Below are positions 1 through 8,773 of a DNA stretch of 64,000 bases, piece by piece. Source of the DNA: Sulfuricaulis sp. (lineage in GTDB: Bacteria > Pseudomonadota > Gammaproteobacteria > Acidiferrobacterales > Sulfurifustaceae). Location: positions 1-64,000 of the forward strand of contig NZ_JANLGY010000009.1 of NCBI RefSeq assembly GCF_024653915.1, written 5' to 3'. The stretch's first letter is position 1. The number at the start of each line of letters is the position of its first letter. A program made the position numbers and the translations under genes. The notes below the pieces were generated by a model. The model saw nothing but the letters and a program-made list of their open reading frames with translations, made no database searches and was not told the origin of the DNA.

Positions 1-8
1 GCTTGCAA

Positions 9-99
9 GGAGAGATGGCCGAGTGGCCGAAGGCGCGCCCCTGCTAAGGGCGTATGGGACAAAATCCCATCGAGGGTTCGAATCCCTCTCTCTCCGCCA
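9..99 (+). tRNA. tRNA-Ser (anticodon GCT)
   Basis: A full cloverleaf with an encoded CCA is visible. The 7-bp acceptor stem pairs GGAGAGA with TCTCTCC and is followed by discriminator G and CCA. The anticodon stem CGCCC/GGGCG encloses loop CTGCTAA, giving anticodon GCT at 43-45. A long variable arm (ATGGGAC..ATCCCAT region) fits the class II fold expected for tRNA-Ser. The T arm contains GGTTCGAATCC. It lies 61 bp upstream of tRNA-Arg(ACG), the same order as E. coli serV-argV. Confidence 0.97.
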
Positions 100-160
100 G
101 TGTTTTCTTCAAATATTGCCTTTTTCATCCCCTCACTGTTCAGTATAATCCGCGGCCCAT

Positions 161-237
161 GCGCCCGTAGCTCAGCTGGATAGAGTATCAGGCTACGAAC
201 CTGAGGGTCGGGAGTTCGAATCTCTCCGGGCGCGCCA
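161..237 (+). tRNA. tRNA-Arg (anticodon ACG), attachment-site tRNA
   Basis: The acceptor stem pairs GCGCCCG with CGGGCGC, followed by G and an encoded CCA. The anticodon stem TCAGG/CCTGA encloses CTACGAA, giving anticodon ACG at 195-197. The T loop is GTTCGAATC. The 3' 45 bp, from the anticodon loop to CCA, recur exactly at 15694-15738, so the gene is the integration target of the element to its right. Integration left a complete, presumably functional tRNA at attL. Confidence 0.97.
193..237 (+). repeat. attL: 45-bp core shared with attR
   Basis: The sequence from the anticodon loop through the CCA of tRNA-Arg(ACG) is identical to 15694-15738. Identity stops at both edges (preceding base G versus C; following bases TTT versus GAC). 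This is the standard signature of tyrosine-integrase recombination within a tRNA 3' end, and the integrase gene begins 64 bp away. Confidence 0.95.
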
Positions 238-272
238 TTTTTAAGATGTTTTCGCGGTGTCGAAAATAGGCA

Positions 273-301
273 TTGTGCTATTAAAAGCCGTTTGTGCTAT
301 T
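273..301 (+). repeat. Candidate integrase arm-type sites, attL side (2 x TTGTGCTATT)
   Basis: TTGTGCTATT occurs at 273-282 and 292-301 in the same orientation, 36-64 bp inside the attL core. The same decamer occurs at 15564-15573, and its inverted core TAGCACAA at 15631-15638, just inside attR. Short direct repeats flanking both att cores are what arm-type binding sites of tyrosine integrases look like; the assignment is inferred from position and repetition. Confidence 0.5.
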
Positions 302-1362
302 CAGCGCAGTGGTTTTACTCGCTCCGGTTTCCGCCGGTAAATCCTGTTTGTTGTGGCGCTGCTGGCGTGCGCGAGTAGTTGCTGCGCGTGCGCCAGGGTG
401 TCGGCATCGGAGGCGCACTTAGCCCTCAGGTCGTGTTCCGTGAACCGCTGCTCAAGACCTGTTTCCTTTATTACGCGATCCATGAACCGCTGCCACATGC
501 TATCCCAGCCGTTCGCGGTGCCGTTGTCCTTCACATAGCATTCGCCGTCAGCGTTGCAGAACAGCCACGGTGCGATATGCACCGGGCGTGCCGATTTCGC
601 TTCATCCACGGCATCCTGTAGAGCCTGCGTCCATTCTATAATCAGGCGCTTCCCCGTGGTTTGCGCGGTTTTGTGCGGCTGCACATGGATGCCGTCTGCT
701 TGCAGGTCGCCGATACGAAGGCGCAGCAGATCGCCACGGCGTAGCCCAGTCAACAGCTTGACGCGCATGTAAGCCTGCACCGCCAGCACGCTGCCGCGCT
801 TGCGGCGCGGCTTGAGGGATAACGCCTTGACGATCTCGTCGTCCTCCACGTATCGCATGCGTGGCGGGGTCGGTATTTTACGGAACTTCCCTTCGATCAT
901 AGGGTGCGTTTCTCGCGCACCCCACTCAATCGCCTTAGTGAAGGCGTGGCTCAAAACTTCCAGTTCGCGGTTTGCGGATGTTGGTGCTAGCTTGCCGCGC
1001 TTGTCCCGATATTGGTACGCGTGAATCGGTTTGAAGTCGATAACCGGCACGCCGCCAAAAACAGCCTTCAAACGACGGATCGCTTCGCTGTTGGCGGCTT
1101 GCGTCCTCGGCGCCTTCGCGGGCACGACTTCAAGCGAGTAGCGGTCCAGCAGGTCGTCGATCGTTCGCAGCTTCGTATCGGCGGCCTGTAGCCTGGCCGC
1201 CCATGCCCGGTAGGCTTCCGGTAGCGTGCTTCCGAGTTTGAATTGCTTTTTCCCCTCCCATCGGTTTTCCATTCCGGGGGGAACTTGGTAATAGTAGGCG
1301 CCGTGATAGTGGCGCCAGCGGGCGGGCAGTCCTTTATTTTCGGATCGTCTCGGCCGTGACAT
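301..1362 (-). CDS. int: Tyrosine-type site-specific integrase
   Basis: A 353-aa phage-type tyrosine recombinase that would integrate and excise the element at tRNA-Arg. The N-terminal ~170 residues hold arm-binding and core-binding (SAM-like) regions. The catalytic domain shows the first Arg in TGLRRGD (205-211), the HxxR box HDLR (310-313), AHAS near 331 in place of the usual G-H/W box, and the nucleophile Tyr342 in RIYRR. The length is normal for the family. The gene ends 64 bp from the attL core and overlaps the DUF4224 gene by 29 bp, implying cotranscription. Family assignment is firm; the target follows from the att repeat. Confidence 0.95.
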   Translation of the reverse strand: MSRPRRSENKGLPARWRHYHGAYYYQVPPGMENRWEGKKQFKLGSTLPEAYRAWAARLQAADTKLRTIDDLLDRYSLEVVPAKAPRTQAANSEAIRRLKAVFGGVPVIDFKPIHAYQYRDKRGKLAPTSANRELEVLSHAFTKAIEWGARETHPMIEGKFRKIPTPPRMRYVEDDEIVKALSLKPRRKRGSVLAVQAYMRVKLLTGLRRGDLLRLRIGDLQADGIHVQPHKTAQTTGKRLIIEWTQALQDAVDEAKSARPVHIAPWLFCNADGECYVKDNGTANGWDSMWQRFMDRVIKETGLEQRFTEHDLRAKCASDADTLAHAQQLLAHASSATTNRIYRRKPERVKPLR

Positions 1363-1573
1363 TCAGCGTATCCCAGTTAGGTTCGGCCCCGCGCGAGCGA
1401 GTGGAGAAGGGCAGGGTGGCACCCATTCTAACCTCAACAGCGGCACGGAGCACAAGCGGGCGCCCATCGGCGTCCCGCAGCGCCTCGAATCCGTTAGCGC
1501 GCAGCCAGCGTGTTTGTGCGCCGTGTCGCACTCGTCCGGTCAGGTCGCGCATTTCGTCGGTGGTCAAAAACAT
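1334..1573 (-). CDS. DUF4224 family protein, integrase partner
   Basis: A 79-aa protein starting MFLTTDEMRDLTGRVR and containing RWLRANGFEALRDADGRPLV, the typical DUF4224 pattern. Such genes commonly sit immediately upstream of phage integrases and often overlap them, as here (29 bp). The role is unproven; a small DNA-binding or directionality function is plausible. It follows the 1063-aa gene after only 7 bp, so it sits at the end of the long leftward operon. Confidence 0.8.
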   Translation of the reverse strand: MFLTTDEMRDLTGRVRHGAQTRWLRANGFEALRDADGRPLVLRAAVEVRMGATLPFSTRSRGAEPNWDTLNVTAETIRK

Positions 1574-1580
1574 TATCGTG

Positions 1581-4500
1581 TCAGCGGGTTAACTGCGCCG
1601 CCATTTCGTTGGCGATCCGCTGTATTTCCACTGCTCGCGCTTCCGGCGGCAGGGCCACTAGGGCGGCTTGCTGCCTCGCGCCTCGTAAAACCTTCGAGTA
1701 AATGCCTTCTTTCACGATGTCCGGTATGCGGTCCCAACCTTCGCTGCCCACGATACGGGCCAGCAGGTCGTGCGCAAACTCGCCTTGCTTCTGCGTGTAG
1801 GCGTTGCGGGCTTCCGGCGTGATCTCCACGTCCCCGATCTTGCCGGTGCCGCGGCCGACGTGGACTTTCTTCGGCGCGATCGGCAGGCGGATACCCATTC
1901 GCGCCGCCTCGGTTAATACTTTGTCCTTGGACTCGCGCGTGACCGCCACCGGGGCCATCGGGAATAACCTCTCGGGTTCGACGGGCTGCCCGGTCAACAG
2001 ATTCCTTTTTGGCAACAGTTGCTCGCGCCAGATCGGGATGCGGCCCTGGATGGCATCAAAAATAGAATTAATCTCGCGTGTATGCGGATCCATCGCCGCG
2101 GCTGTTTGACCGAGCGCGGCCGGGATGAGTGAGGCCGCATACTGGTCGAGGAACCGCCCGCCGTATCGTTGCGGATCGGTGACGGCGCTGACCAAGTTCG
2201 ACAACCCGGAGAGGTAGGTTTTAGAAATGGTCGCGTTGCCGATAGCGGCGACGATCGTGCCGTACATATCGATTTTACTGGAATCTTCGTTGGCCGCCAG
2301 CGTGATCTCAGCCATGTCCGCGGCAGCGCCGACCATCAACCCGAGCGGGTCCAGGCGTTCGTAACTGTAGTAACTGTCGCCAATCTTGATACTGTATGGC
2401 TGCCAACCGGCGGCCATCATGGCGCGGCGCTTGTCCGGGTCGGAGATGCCTCCCCCCGTTATGCCCCCATCTTTTACCGCAGCGACGACGATTGTCGCCA
2501 CCACGCCCCCGACAATGGTGCGCGCGATCGCCAGGTCTTGCGCCACCTTGCCGTTCTTGCCAGCCAGATCGCTGCGCGCGCTTTCCATCAGCAGGTTCAC
2601 GCCGGGAATGCGTTCCGCTGCCCACTTAACGAGGTTGACGGGGGTACGAATGAACGGCATGACGAATTCCAGCGGTGTGCCGCGCGTCATCCGCTGTAAA
2701 GCGACACCCATCTTTCCGAGCTTGTTGGTGAACACGGCTTTGTCGCCGGCCGCAAGGGAGGTTTCCAGCATTTTCTCCGTGGGGTTCTGCACCAGGTCTT
2801 CGACGCGGGTGTTGAACTCGCGTGTCTGAGGCGCTAATTTTTCTTTGTACGCTTGACGCACCGCGAGTGCGTACATCTCCCCGCGCTCAGCCATCGTGCG
2901 GAAAAACACATCTTCGGCGGATAGCGCCCGGAACGGCGTGCGGATGACTTTACCCGCCGTGCCCTTGATCGCCCCCTGCGGGCGTTTCACATCGACCTTT
3001 TCGCTCAACGGTTCGCGCCCAGCCAGCACTTCCCGCGCCATTTTTAATCCGTCCATCACACCGCGCGACATACCGGTTATAAGCGCGTGCGTCTCGACGA
3101 GTTCTACGCGTTCCCCAGCCGCGGAACCGCGGACGCGACCAATAAACCCTGCCAGCGCCCGTTCAGGGATGGTCATACTGAGGCTGCTGATGTTGCCGGT
3201 GAGGTTCGCCATGTGGGTGGTGGGTCCAGACAGGATGCTGGCCTTCCACGCCTCGATGACCTTTTCCAACACGGTCGGGTCGCTGTATTTTCTGGCCGCC
3301 CTGCCCGCGGCGGCCGGGCTATCAGCCTCGCTCGCAACGCGAGCAAACTCGGTGATGCGCTCGCGCCCGCCGTAGGACTCGATGACCTCCGTCATCTGTT
3401 CCAGCTTCTTCGTCAGCTTGGAGGTGGACTTCAGCATTTCCAGCGCCCGGCCGGCTTCCGCGCGCACGCCCATGAACTCCGAGAAGATCATGGCGGTGCG
3501 CTCGGTCTGCGCCAGGAACTGCGTGACCTGCTCCCCTGTCGCGTTGGCGCCTAACTCGGAAATGGCTTTTCCTTTTTGCATCAGGTCGACGTAAGCGCGC
3601 TCGGCGATGAACGCTCGCGCCATAATTTCCGCTTGGTTGCCGGCCGTTCCAGGCAACCGTTCGCCGGTTGTCCCCAATATGTCGGCCAGTTTCTGTTTCG
3701 CTTCCAGCAGAGACTGTTCGTGCGACACCGTGCCACGGCGCTGCGCCTGAATTTTGTCCCCGTACAGTTCGATCGTGCGCGCCACGGCCGATTGCAGCTC
3801 GGCCGGGTTGTTGATGTAATCGAACTTCGGCAGCGTGATTTCGCTCTGCAAGTCCTTTGGTTCGATGAAGGGTTTCTCCATGAACTTCACCGCCGTCGCA
3901 CGGTCTTGCAATTCGGGGACCGCGGCCTTGGCGTTTTCGGCGGCGGCCAGTTCCTGATACTTTGTTGGTACTTCTCCCGATTTCGCCAGTTCCGCTTTCA
4001 ACGCCGGATCCTTCATCGCGTCCATCGCCACCTGCTCGGGCGGGATGCCGGTCTTGGCGTAGATGTTGCGTATGCGGCCAACCGTAGCCGCTACTCCGTG
4101 CAGCCCACCCACCACGATCGCGGCGTCCAGAAAATCCTGTGCGGTCGGCATCCGACCTTCGAGCGCGCTGCCGGTCCCGACCAGCGCCGTGACTTCCGCG
4201 CCGGTTCGGGCGACTACGCCCCCGCCGAGGCCACGGACAAACTTGCCCGCGCCACCGGTAGCCGCGCCAATGACGGCGCCTTTACCGCCACCGATTACTC
4301 CGGCCTTGGTGATTTCCCAAACCTCTTCCCAGGTATCAACCGCCCCGCCTTCGTAAGCCGTCATCAGGGCTTCACGGATAGCGGAAGGCACGGCGAATGC
4401 ACCGGCGGCTGCTGTAACGGGAGAAGCTGGGCCACCGCCTATTGCTCCCCCGACAAGTATTCCCGGAATATCGCCGACCAGGCCGGCCGCAGTTCCGAAA

Positions 4501-4772
4501 GCACGTTCGTACCATGCAGCATCTTCGGACATCACTGTGTCGGGGGCTTTACCGCGCACCATGAGCCCGCCGGAGCTGGCTTGCAGATTGGCGATGATAG
4601 AGTTGAGAATGCCGCCCGGCGCGTTGACGTGCGGCTGTTCGAGCATTTGCACCCGCTGCGCTACGTCCCAAGGCTCGACGACGCCCCTAGCTGGCGCAGC
4701 TTGGGGTATTTCCCACGGTTCGATGACGGCAGGTTCGGTCATTGGCCGGGTACGATCTGATTCATCAGTCAT
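1581..4772 (-). CDS. Large phage internal/ejection protein, LPD38-like
   Basis: A 1063-aa protein and the largest product of the element. A Pro/Glu-rich start with repeated EPW motifs (EPWEIP, EPWDV) is followed by Gly/Ala-rich, membrane-active-looking segments (~90-210) and a helical middle. The C-terminal half (~510-900) resembles large-polyvalent-protein domain 38 and internal virion proteins of podoviruses, with landmarks PTTHMANLTGNISS, FRTMAERGEMYALA, FVMPFIRTPVNLVKW and YSYERLDPLGLMVGAAADMA. Such proteins sit inside the head and leave with the DNA. AGGAGG stands 8 bp before the ATG at 4772, supporting this start. It directly follows the gp14-like gene, the order seen in ejection modules. 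No lysozyme or transglycosylase motif was seen. Family by pattern recognition, not search. Confidence 0.7.
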   Translation of the reverse strand: MTDESDRTRPMTEPAVIEPWEIPQAAPARGVVEPWDVAQRVQMLEQPHVNAPGGILNSIIANLQASSGGLMVRGKAPDTVMSEDAAWYERAFGTAAGLVGDIPGILVGGAIGGGPASPVTAAAGAFAVPSAIREALMTAYEGGAVDTWEEVWEITKAGVIGGGKGAVIGAATGGAGKFVRGLGGGVVARTGAEVTALVGTGSALEGRMPTAQDFLDAAIVVGGLHGVAATVGRIRNIYAKTGIPPEQVAMDAMKDPALKAELAKSGEVPTKYQELAAAENAKAAVPELQDRATAVKFMEKPFIEPKDLQSEITLPKFDYINNPAELQSAVARTIELYGDKIQAQRRGTVSHEQSLLEAKQKLADILGTTGERLPGTAGNQAEIMARAFIAERAYVDLMQKGKAISELGANATGEQVTQFLAQTERTAMIFSEFMGVRAEAGRALEMLKSTSKLTKKLEQMTEVIESYGGRERITEFARVASEADSPAAAGRAARKYSDPTVLEKVIEAWKASILSGPTTHMANLTGNISSLSMTIPERALAGFIGRVRGSAAGERVELVETHALITGMSRGVMDGLKMAREVLAGREPLSEKVDVKRPQGAIKGTAGKVIRTPFRALSAEDVFFRTMAERGEMYALAVRQAYKEKLAPQTREFNTRVEDLVQNPTEKMLETSLAAGDKAVFTNKLGKMGVALQRMTRGTPLEFVMPFIRTPVNLVKWAAERIPGVNLLMESARSDLAGKNGKVAQDLAIARTIVGGVVATIVVAAVKDGGITGGGISDPDKRRAMMAAGWQPYSIKIGDSYYSYERLDPLGLMVGAAADMAEITLAANEDSSKIDMYGTIVAAIGNATISKTYLSGLSNLVSAVTDPQRYGGRFLDQYAASLIPAALGQTAAAMDPHTREINSIFDAIQGRIPIWREQLLPKRNLLTGQPVEPERLFPMAPVAVTRESKDKVLTEAARMGIRLPIAPKKVHVGRGTGKIGDVEITPEARNAYTQKQGEFAHDLLARIVGSEGWDRIPDIVKEGIYSKVLRGARQQAALVALPPEARAVEIQRIANEMAAQLTR

Positions 4773-4797
4773 TTGTTTTTCCTCCTAACGCACGCCA

Positions 4798-5295
4798 TTA
4801 ATCGAATCCACCCGGGCCGTCATCGTACCGGCTGGCAATGGGTACAGGCCGGCCGTAGTCATACGCCCGGGCGCCACCCATGAGCAAACTGCTTGCGGCG
4901 CCGAAGTACCCCGAGGTCTTAGCCGTCTTACCTTCAGCCCCGTAAAGCAAGGCATCAGTCGCGTAACCGCGCTCCCGCAACGTACCGGCATATTCGGCCC
5001 TTTGAAGGTCCAAGGTGGACTCAATTACCGATTCCTCCAACACCTCAAGTGGCGATCCCTCCATTGTCACGCCAGAAGCGCCCACAGCAGCGCGGATCGC
5101 TCCGAGCTGCTGGTACTGTTTCTTACGCAGGCTGATGACGTCGGCCTTCGTCTGCTGCTTGGCAATTTCAGAATTCTGAAGCGAGATGTCTCTATTGAAA
5201 TCCGCCGCCTGCGATTTAGCCTTCGCGGACGCAATGGACCCCACCGCCTGCATCCCGGCGCCCGCAAAAAGCATTATGCCTGCCGTTGCGCCCAT
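4798..5295 (-). CDS. T7 gp14-like internal virion / core protein
   Basis: A 165-aa protein with an N-terminal hydrophobic Gly/Ala stretch (GIMLFAGAGMQAVGSIASA), then an Ala/Gln-rich helical segment with SLRKKQYQQLGAIRAAVGASG and AEYAGTLRERGYATDALLYG. This is the usual profile of podoviral gp14-family proteins, which form the outer-membrane part of the ejection channel. AAAGGAG lies 7 bp before the ATG. The gene starts 4 bp after the scaffold-like gene and is followed 25 bp later by the LPD38-like gene, so the two ejection proteins are adjacent. A complete ejection pair without a portal is the odd point. Confidence 0.75.
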   Translation of the reverse strand: MGATAGIMLFAGAGMQAVGSIASAKAKSQAADFNRDISLQNSEIAKQQTKADVISLRKKQYQQLGAIRAAVGASGVTMEGSPLEVLEESVIESTLDLQRAEYAGTLRERGYATDALLYGAEGKTAKTSGYFGAASSLLMGGARAYDYGRPVPIASRYDDGPGGFD

Positions 5296-5299
5296 ATCA

Positions 5300-5992
5300 T
5301 CACTCCTTTCTTTTGCGCATGGACAAGCGTTCCGCCTGCGCTGAAACCAGATTGATTATCATGGCGCTGTTTCCAAGCCCGGATTGATCTATGAAGTCGA
5401 GAATACCTGGCTGTTTTGCGTCCAGCTCGGTCAGCAATTGCCGCGCCAAGTTCATGCGTTCGCTGAATTTATCCTTCCACAGGCTTTGCAGCTTGAATGC
5501 CTGATCGCGCTTGTAGAATTCTTTTTGGTTGTCGTCCATTTTGGAATGCGCGTCGATCACCTTGCGCGCTTCCGCCGCAAGGCTCGATCCGACATCGCGC
5601 GGGAACTTGGCGCCGGCCAGCCAGTTGCGAAGCTGCATGTCAGCTTGGCGGTCTTTGGGTGTCATCTCGCCGGCCGGCTTGGGAAAAATGTAATGCTCCG
5701 GCCGCGCGGGTTCGAAGCCAAGCTCGGCGGGCGCGGCACTGTCCACGCCATCCGCCTTCAGCATTTCGTCAGCTTGTGTTTGTGTGAGCCTGCCGGCTTG
5801 CGCTTCGTTTGTAACCAGGAATTTCAGTTGATCGGGATTCAGGCCGCCATCACTCATCTGCGATTTGAAATCGGCCTCACTCACGGCGGCCAGGTCGGGG
5901 ACCGGATCGGGCGCGGGCGCCGCTGTTGCTGCTGCCGGCGCTGCTTCGGGAGGCGTCATTAAAATTTGTGAAGGGCTGGCGTTCTCGGTCAT
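5300..5992 (-). CDS. Scaffold-like phage head protein
   Basis: A 230-aa acidic protein with a Pro/Ala-rich N-terminus (residues ~12-35), a QSMSDGG-type central linker and a helical C-terminus. The end, with ILDFIDQSGLGNSAMIINLV, resembles the 'L-x-x-G-x-G-N-x-x-x-hydrophobic' tail of head scaffolding or assembly proteins encoded between portal and capsid genes of many phages. Neither portal nor capsid follows here. The start overlaps the previous stop in an ATGA arrangement, with GAGG 8-9 bp upstream. The scaffold assignment is inference from composition and position; a minor virion protein is the alternative. Confidence 0.45.
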   Translation of the reverse strand: MTENASPSQILMTPPEAAPAAATAAPAPDPVPDLAAVSEADFKSQMSDGGLNPDQLKFLVTNEAQAGRLTQTQADEMLKADGVDSAAPAELGFEPARPEHYIFPKPAGEMTPKDRQADMQLRNWLAGAKFPRDVGSSLAAEARKVIDAHSKMDDNQKEFYKRDQAFKLQSLWKDKFSERMNLARQLLTELDAKQPGILDFIDQSGLGNSAMIINLVSAQAERLSMRKRKE

Positions 5993-6234
5993 TGCTTTGT
6001 TTCCTCATTCACTTTTGTATGTCGGTAAACCTTGGCGCGGTGCTGGCTGCAATAGCTCCCGCGTCGTGCTGCCGGTGCATTGCAGAACACCAGGCCGGTG
6101 CGCCTCGTTGATCGGACGACGTACTGGCATCCAAATGGCACGGCGGTGTCGCCGTCGTCGAAATCGACCGCCTCAGACGGCGCAGGGCCAACGATCTCGA
6201 CCATACCCGGCACCTCGATATCCCCCTTGTTCAC
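5989..6234 (-). CDS. Small protein with GcrA-like Cys/His cluster
   Basis: An 81-aa protein with GTG start, overlapping the preceding stop by 4 bp (GTGA). After an acidic first half it carries CQYVVRSTRRTGLVFCN and SYCSQHRAKVY. The C..C..C-x2-H spacing ending in HRAKVY resembles the C-terminal zinc-binding segment of GcrA-family regulators (FCG...YCxxHxxxAY). A DNA-binding helix like that of full-length GcrA is absent, so it may be only a zinc module. It lies between packaging and structural genes. Function unknown. Confidence 0.6.
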   Translation of the reverse strand: MNKGDIEVPGMVEIVGPAPSEAVDFDDGDTAVPFGCQYVVRSTRRTGLVFCNAPAARRGSYCSQHRAKVYRHTKVNEETKQ

Positions 6235-6527
6235 ACGTAGTCAAACATTGCCAAGGAGCTGGGAATCATGGAGCTTTCGTCACCTTCCAATGTCGCACGG
6301 CGGCGCTGGCGCTCAAGCCACCTTAGCTCGCGCGCTGCTCCGCACTCGCGTTCCGCTCGTATGGTGTGTTCGGCAACAAGACGCTCGTCAACGTCGAAAG
6401 CCTTCGCTCCAATATCGATCGCGGCGCCCGTCGCAGTCTCGCCTCGGCGGATCAGAAAGCGGGCACGCGCCACGGCTTGATATAACCGCGTCGGGTCAGA
6501 AGTAGCCGTTTGGTGTTCCTCTTGCAT
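6231..6527 (-). CDS. Unrecognised 98-aa phage-operon protein
   Basis: A 98-aa charged, probably all-helical protein rich in Arg and Glu, with no membrane segment or recognised motif. GGAGG lies 8 bp before the ATG, at the end of the terminase gene, and only 3 bp separate it from the terminase stop. Its own stop overlaps the next start by 4 bp, so it is very likely translated as part of the leftward operon. A portal gene normally occupies this position in tailed phages; this protein is far too short to be one. Confidence 0.6.
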   Translation of the reverse strand: MQEEHQTATSDPTRLYQAVARARFLIRRGETATGAAIDIGAKAFDVDERLVAEHTIRAERECGAARELRWLERQRRRATLEGDESSMIPSSLAMFDYV

Positions 6528-6530
6528 TTT

Positions 6531-8096
6531 TTAATCCTCCGTCGCTATGCGCGGCACCCGTCGCGGCCGGTCGCCGTGAATCTGGGCGTATCGCATTTCG
6601 GCTTCTGGATTCCCAGGGAAACGTCTTGGCAGATCGAAAGATGCAGACGTAGACGAGGGGTTGTCGTATATCGGCGAATCGCCGATCCCGACCGCCATGA
6701 AGGGCTCGCGGCGCTTCCGCTTGCCGCCGGGGCCAACGTCGGTCTTGGCGTGCCGGATCATCATCAAGCCGATGCGCAGGGCGGACAGCAGGTCGTCATT
6801 CTCTTTTACGATCAGCCCGTCCTTGCGGTGATACACCCGAAACTCTTCGAAGAACGGTTCGAGATGGCTGAAAACCCGCAGCGTGCCGTTGTGGAAACGG
6901 TTCGCCATGAGTTGGACGCCGGCTTCCGTGCTGTAGCCGCCCGCCTCGAAGGTTGCGTGCTCTTCCAGCATGTTCAGCCCTTCGTTTTTGAATAGCTTGG
7001 CGAATGACACGCCGCTTGTTGGATCCTGGCGGGCGGCATCGTGCGGCCACGCTACCGGGATCGTCTCGCCGCGGGCGCGAATGGCGCTCGCCATAGTGAC
7101 CATGATTGAGGCGCCGGGTATGCCGCGGGCTTTCCAAGCGTCGTACAGGTATATCGTGTCGGTGTCGCGATCGTGCGCGAGGAAAGCCGCAGCACTCGGA
7201 TGATCGAAGCCGAGGTCTATGCCGGCGATACGGGCCCAATGAGAGGGGATTTCCATCGGATCGACTTTTATGACGGACTCGGAAATCTGGAACACCCGAC
7301 CGCTGCCAAGCATGGGCACGCCCTTGGTGCGTGCTTCGCGTTCGTGCTCGGGGTATCCGTCGCTAATGCGCTGCCGTTCTTCGGGCGTAAAATGGCCGGA
7401 CTCTTCCAGGCTCATCTGCACATACGCGCGATCAGGCGAGGGCTCGGAAATGAATCGCTGGATAACAGCCGTCATACCCTTGAGCGGTGTCGCGGTCAGG
7501 TAAACCATTCCGCCCGTGGCGGCCACGCGGGCCATTGATTCGGAATACACATCCAGGTCGGGCTCTTCGTCCCAAGCCACAACATCCAGGGTTTCACCTT
7601 GCAGCTTCTCGCGGCCTTTTTCCTGTGACTTGAAGCTGAGCTGGGACACGCCGCCGCTGCTGTGGCGGACGAGCACCGTATCAACGGCATCGGCAATACC
7701 TCGCCCCATGTTTACTTCAAGGATTGCATCGGCAGGGATTGACCCGGTGCCTTGTTGCCCTAGTGAGCCGAGCAGAAGTCGTTGCAGCGTGTCGCGCGTT
7801 GACTCGCCGGTCATGCCCACCGCCCAAGCGCGCACCGGGCGCACGAATTTGCGGCCGGTCCACCATTCGGGATAGCGGCCGGTCAGGTGCGCGGCCAGCT
7901 CCATCGCGTTCGCCCAGGTCTTGCCGGATTGGTTGGCGCCCAGCAGCAGCCGTTCACGCTTCGTCGCGCCCAGCGTGTGGAAGTCCCGCTGCTTGGGGTA
8001 CGGCGCATAATAGGCGAGTTTATTCTGAGCCCGGCGCCGTTCCAGTTCGGACAGCGTAGCGTGGTACTCGCGCAGCTTGTCGTTACTGTCCGTCAT
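6531..8096 (-). CDS. terL: Terminase large subunit
   Basis: A 521-aa DNA-packaging motor. The ATPase has Walker A GANQSGKT (53-60), Walker B VVAWDEEP (172-179) and coupling motif TATPLKG (201-207). The C-terminal RNase H-like nuclease starts at IAGIDLGFD (Asp294), with further acidic residues downstream. Length and motif order are normal, so it appears intact. The start overlaps the small-subunit stop by 4 bp (ATGA). The product would cut concatemers and drive DNA into a prohead, yet the element has no portal gene for it to dock on. Confidence 0.93.
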   Translation of the reverse strand: MTDSNDKLREYHATLSELERRRAQNKLAYYAPYPKQRDFHTLGATKRERLLLGANQSGKTWANAMELAAHLTGRYPEWWTGRKFVRPVRAWAVGMTGESTRDTLQRLLLGSLGQQGTGSIPADAILEVNMGRGIADAVDTVLVRHSSGGVSQLSFKSQEKGREKLQGETLDVVAWDEEPDLDVYSESMARVAATGGMVYLTATPLKGMTAVIQRFISEPSPDRAYVQMSLEESGHFTPEERQRISDGYPEHEREARTKGVPMLGSGRVFQISESVIKVDPMEIPSHWARIAGIDLGFDHPSAAAFLAHDRDTDTIYLYDAWKARGIPGASIMVTMASAIRARGETIPVAWPHDAARQDPTSGVSFAKLFKNEGLNMLEEHATFEAGGYSTEAGVQLMANRFHNGTLRVFSHLEPFFEEFRVYHRKDGLIVKENDDLLSALRIGLMMIRHAKTDVGPGGKRKRREPFMAVGIGDSPIYDNPSSTSASFDLPRRFPGNPEAEMRYAQIHGDRPRRVPRIATED

Positions 8097-8773
8097 TTCT
8101 TTACCTCGATCACTTCCGCGTCGATCGCGTTCGATTTATCCATGCCCAAGTCGCGCGCCAGTTGCGCCGCGTGCGCGCGCAGTTCGTCGTCGGTGCGGGT
8201 GTCTGTGATGGTGTGCTCGTGCTTATGCCGAATTTCGCCGGACACTTTATGGTCTTGAAGATGGCCGGCGATCTTTGACTTAATCTCGATGCACCGCACG
8301 AGCCCAATAGGACTCTTGTTGTCTTTCGAGAATTGCATCGCGTCATTCAGTTCGGTGAATGTCTCCCGGATTCCGTAAGACAGTTTCGTCGCAAGGCTTC
8401 GGCGAATGTGCGCGAGTGCGATCTGTAACCGCCTGTTTCGCGCCAGTGGGTTTTCGTATGCGTACCCAGCGGCACGCGCCGCCCGAGCGGCCACTCCGTG
8501 CTCCATGTAGCTTGAGAGGAAGGCAAACTCCTGCGGGTCCAGTTCATCGAGCGCCTTCCGCACATCCTCGTCTAGCAGGTCAGGCAGGGCGGCCAGTTCG
8601 CGCGGCTGTTCGGGTTGTGACACGCTGGGTTGCTCGAAAAAATTGGCAAACGGATCGACCGCAAGAGATTCAGGCGTGTCTAGGCCGAGCATATCGGCCA
8701 AGGTGGGGGCATCGGCTGCCGCCGGCTCGTCGTCATCGAGTGAGGCGAGAAAATCATTTTTGGCGTCGTTCAA
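8093..8773 (-). CDS. terS: Terminase small subunit (putative)
   Basis: A 226-aa protein with a long acidic N-terminus (1-85), then a helical part with EHGVAARAARAAGYAYENPL, an HTH-like segment typical of small terminases that 'walk' repeated Ala/Arg helices. The later IKSKIAGHLQDHKVSGEI resembles the tail of TerS-like packaging proteins. It lies directly before terL with a 4-bp overlap, the canonical position, and overlaps the sigma-factor stop by 4 bp. It would recognise the pac site. The unusually long acidic extension could be regulatory. Confidence 0.8.
   Translation of the reverse strand: MNDAKNDFLASLDDDEPAAADAPTLADMLGLDTPESLAVDPFANFFEQPSVSQPEQPRELAALPDLLDEDVRKALDELDPQEFAFLSSYMEHGVAARAARAAGYAYENPLARNRRLQIALAHIRRSLATKLSYGIRETFTELNDAMQFSKDNKSPIGLVRCIEIKSKIAGHLQDHKVSGEIRHKHEHTITDTRTDDELRAHAAQLARDLGMDKSNAIDAEVIEVKK

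Noticed and set aside
3576-4760. Long plus-strand frame (394 aa) opposite the 1063-aa gene
   Set aside because: It is antisense to a gene with a strong ribosome site and protein-like sequence; its own composition is Arg/His/Gly-rich as expected for an antisense shadow.
6231-6527. Fragment of a portal protein after terL
   Set aside because: The 98-aa product has no portal-like motif, and its start and stop are both tightly linked to neighbours, which does not look like a truncated large gene.
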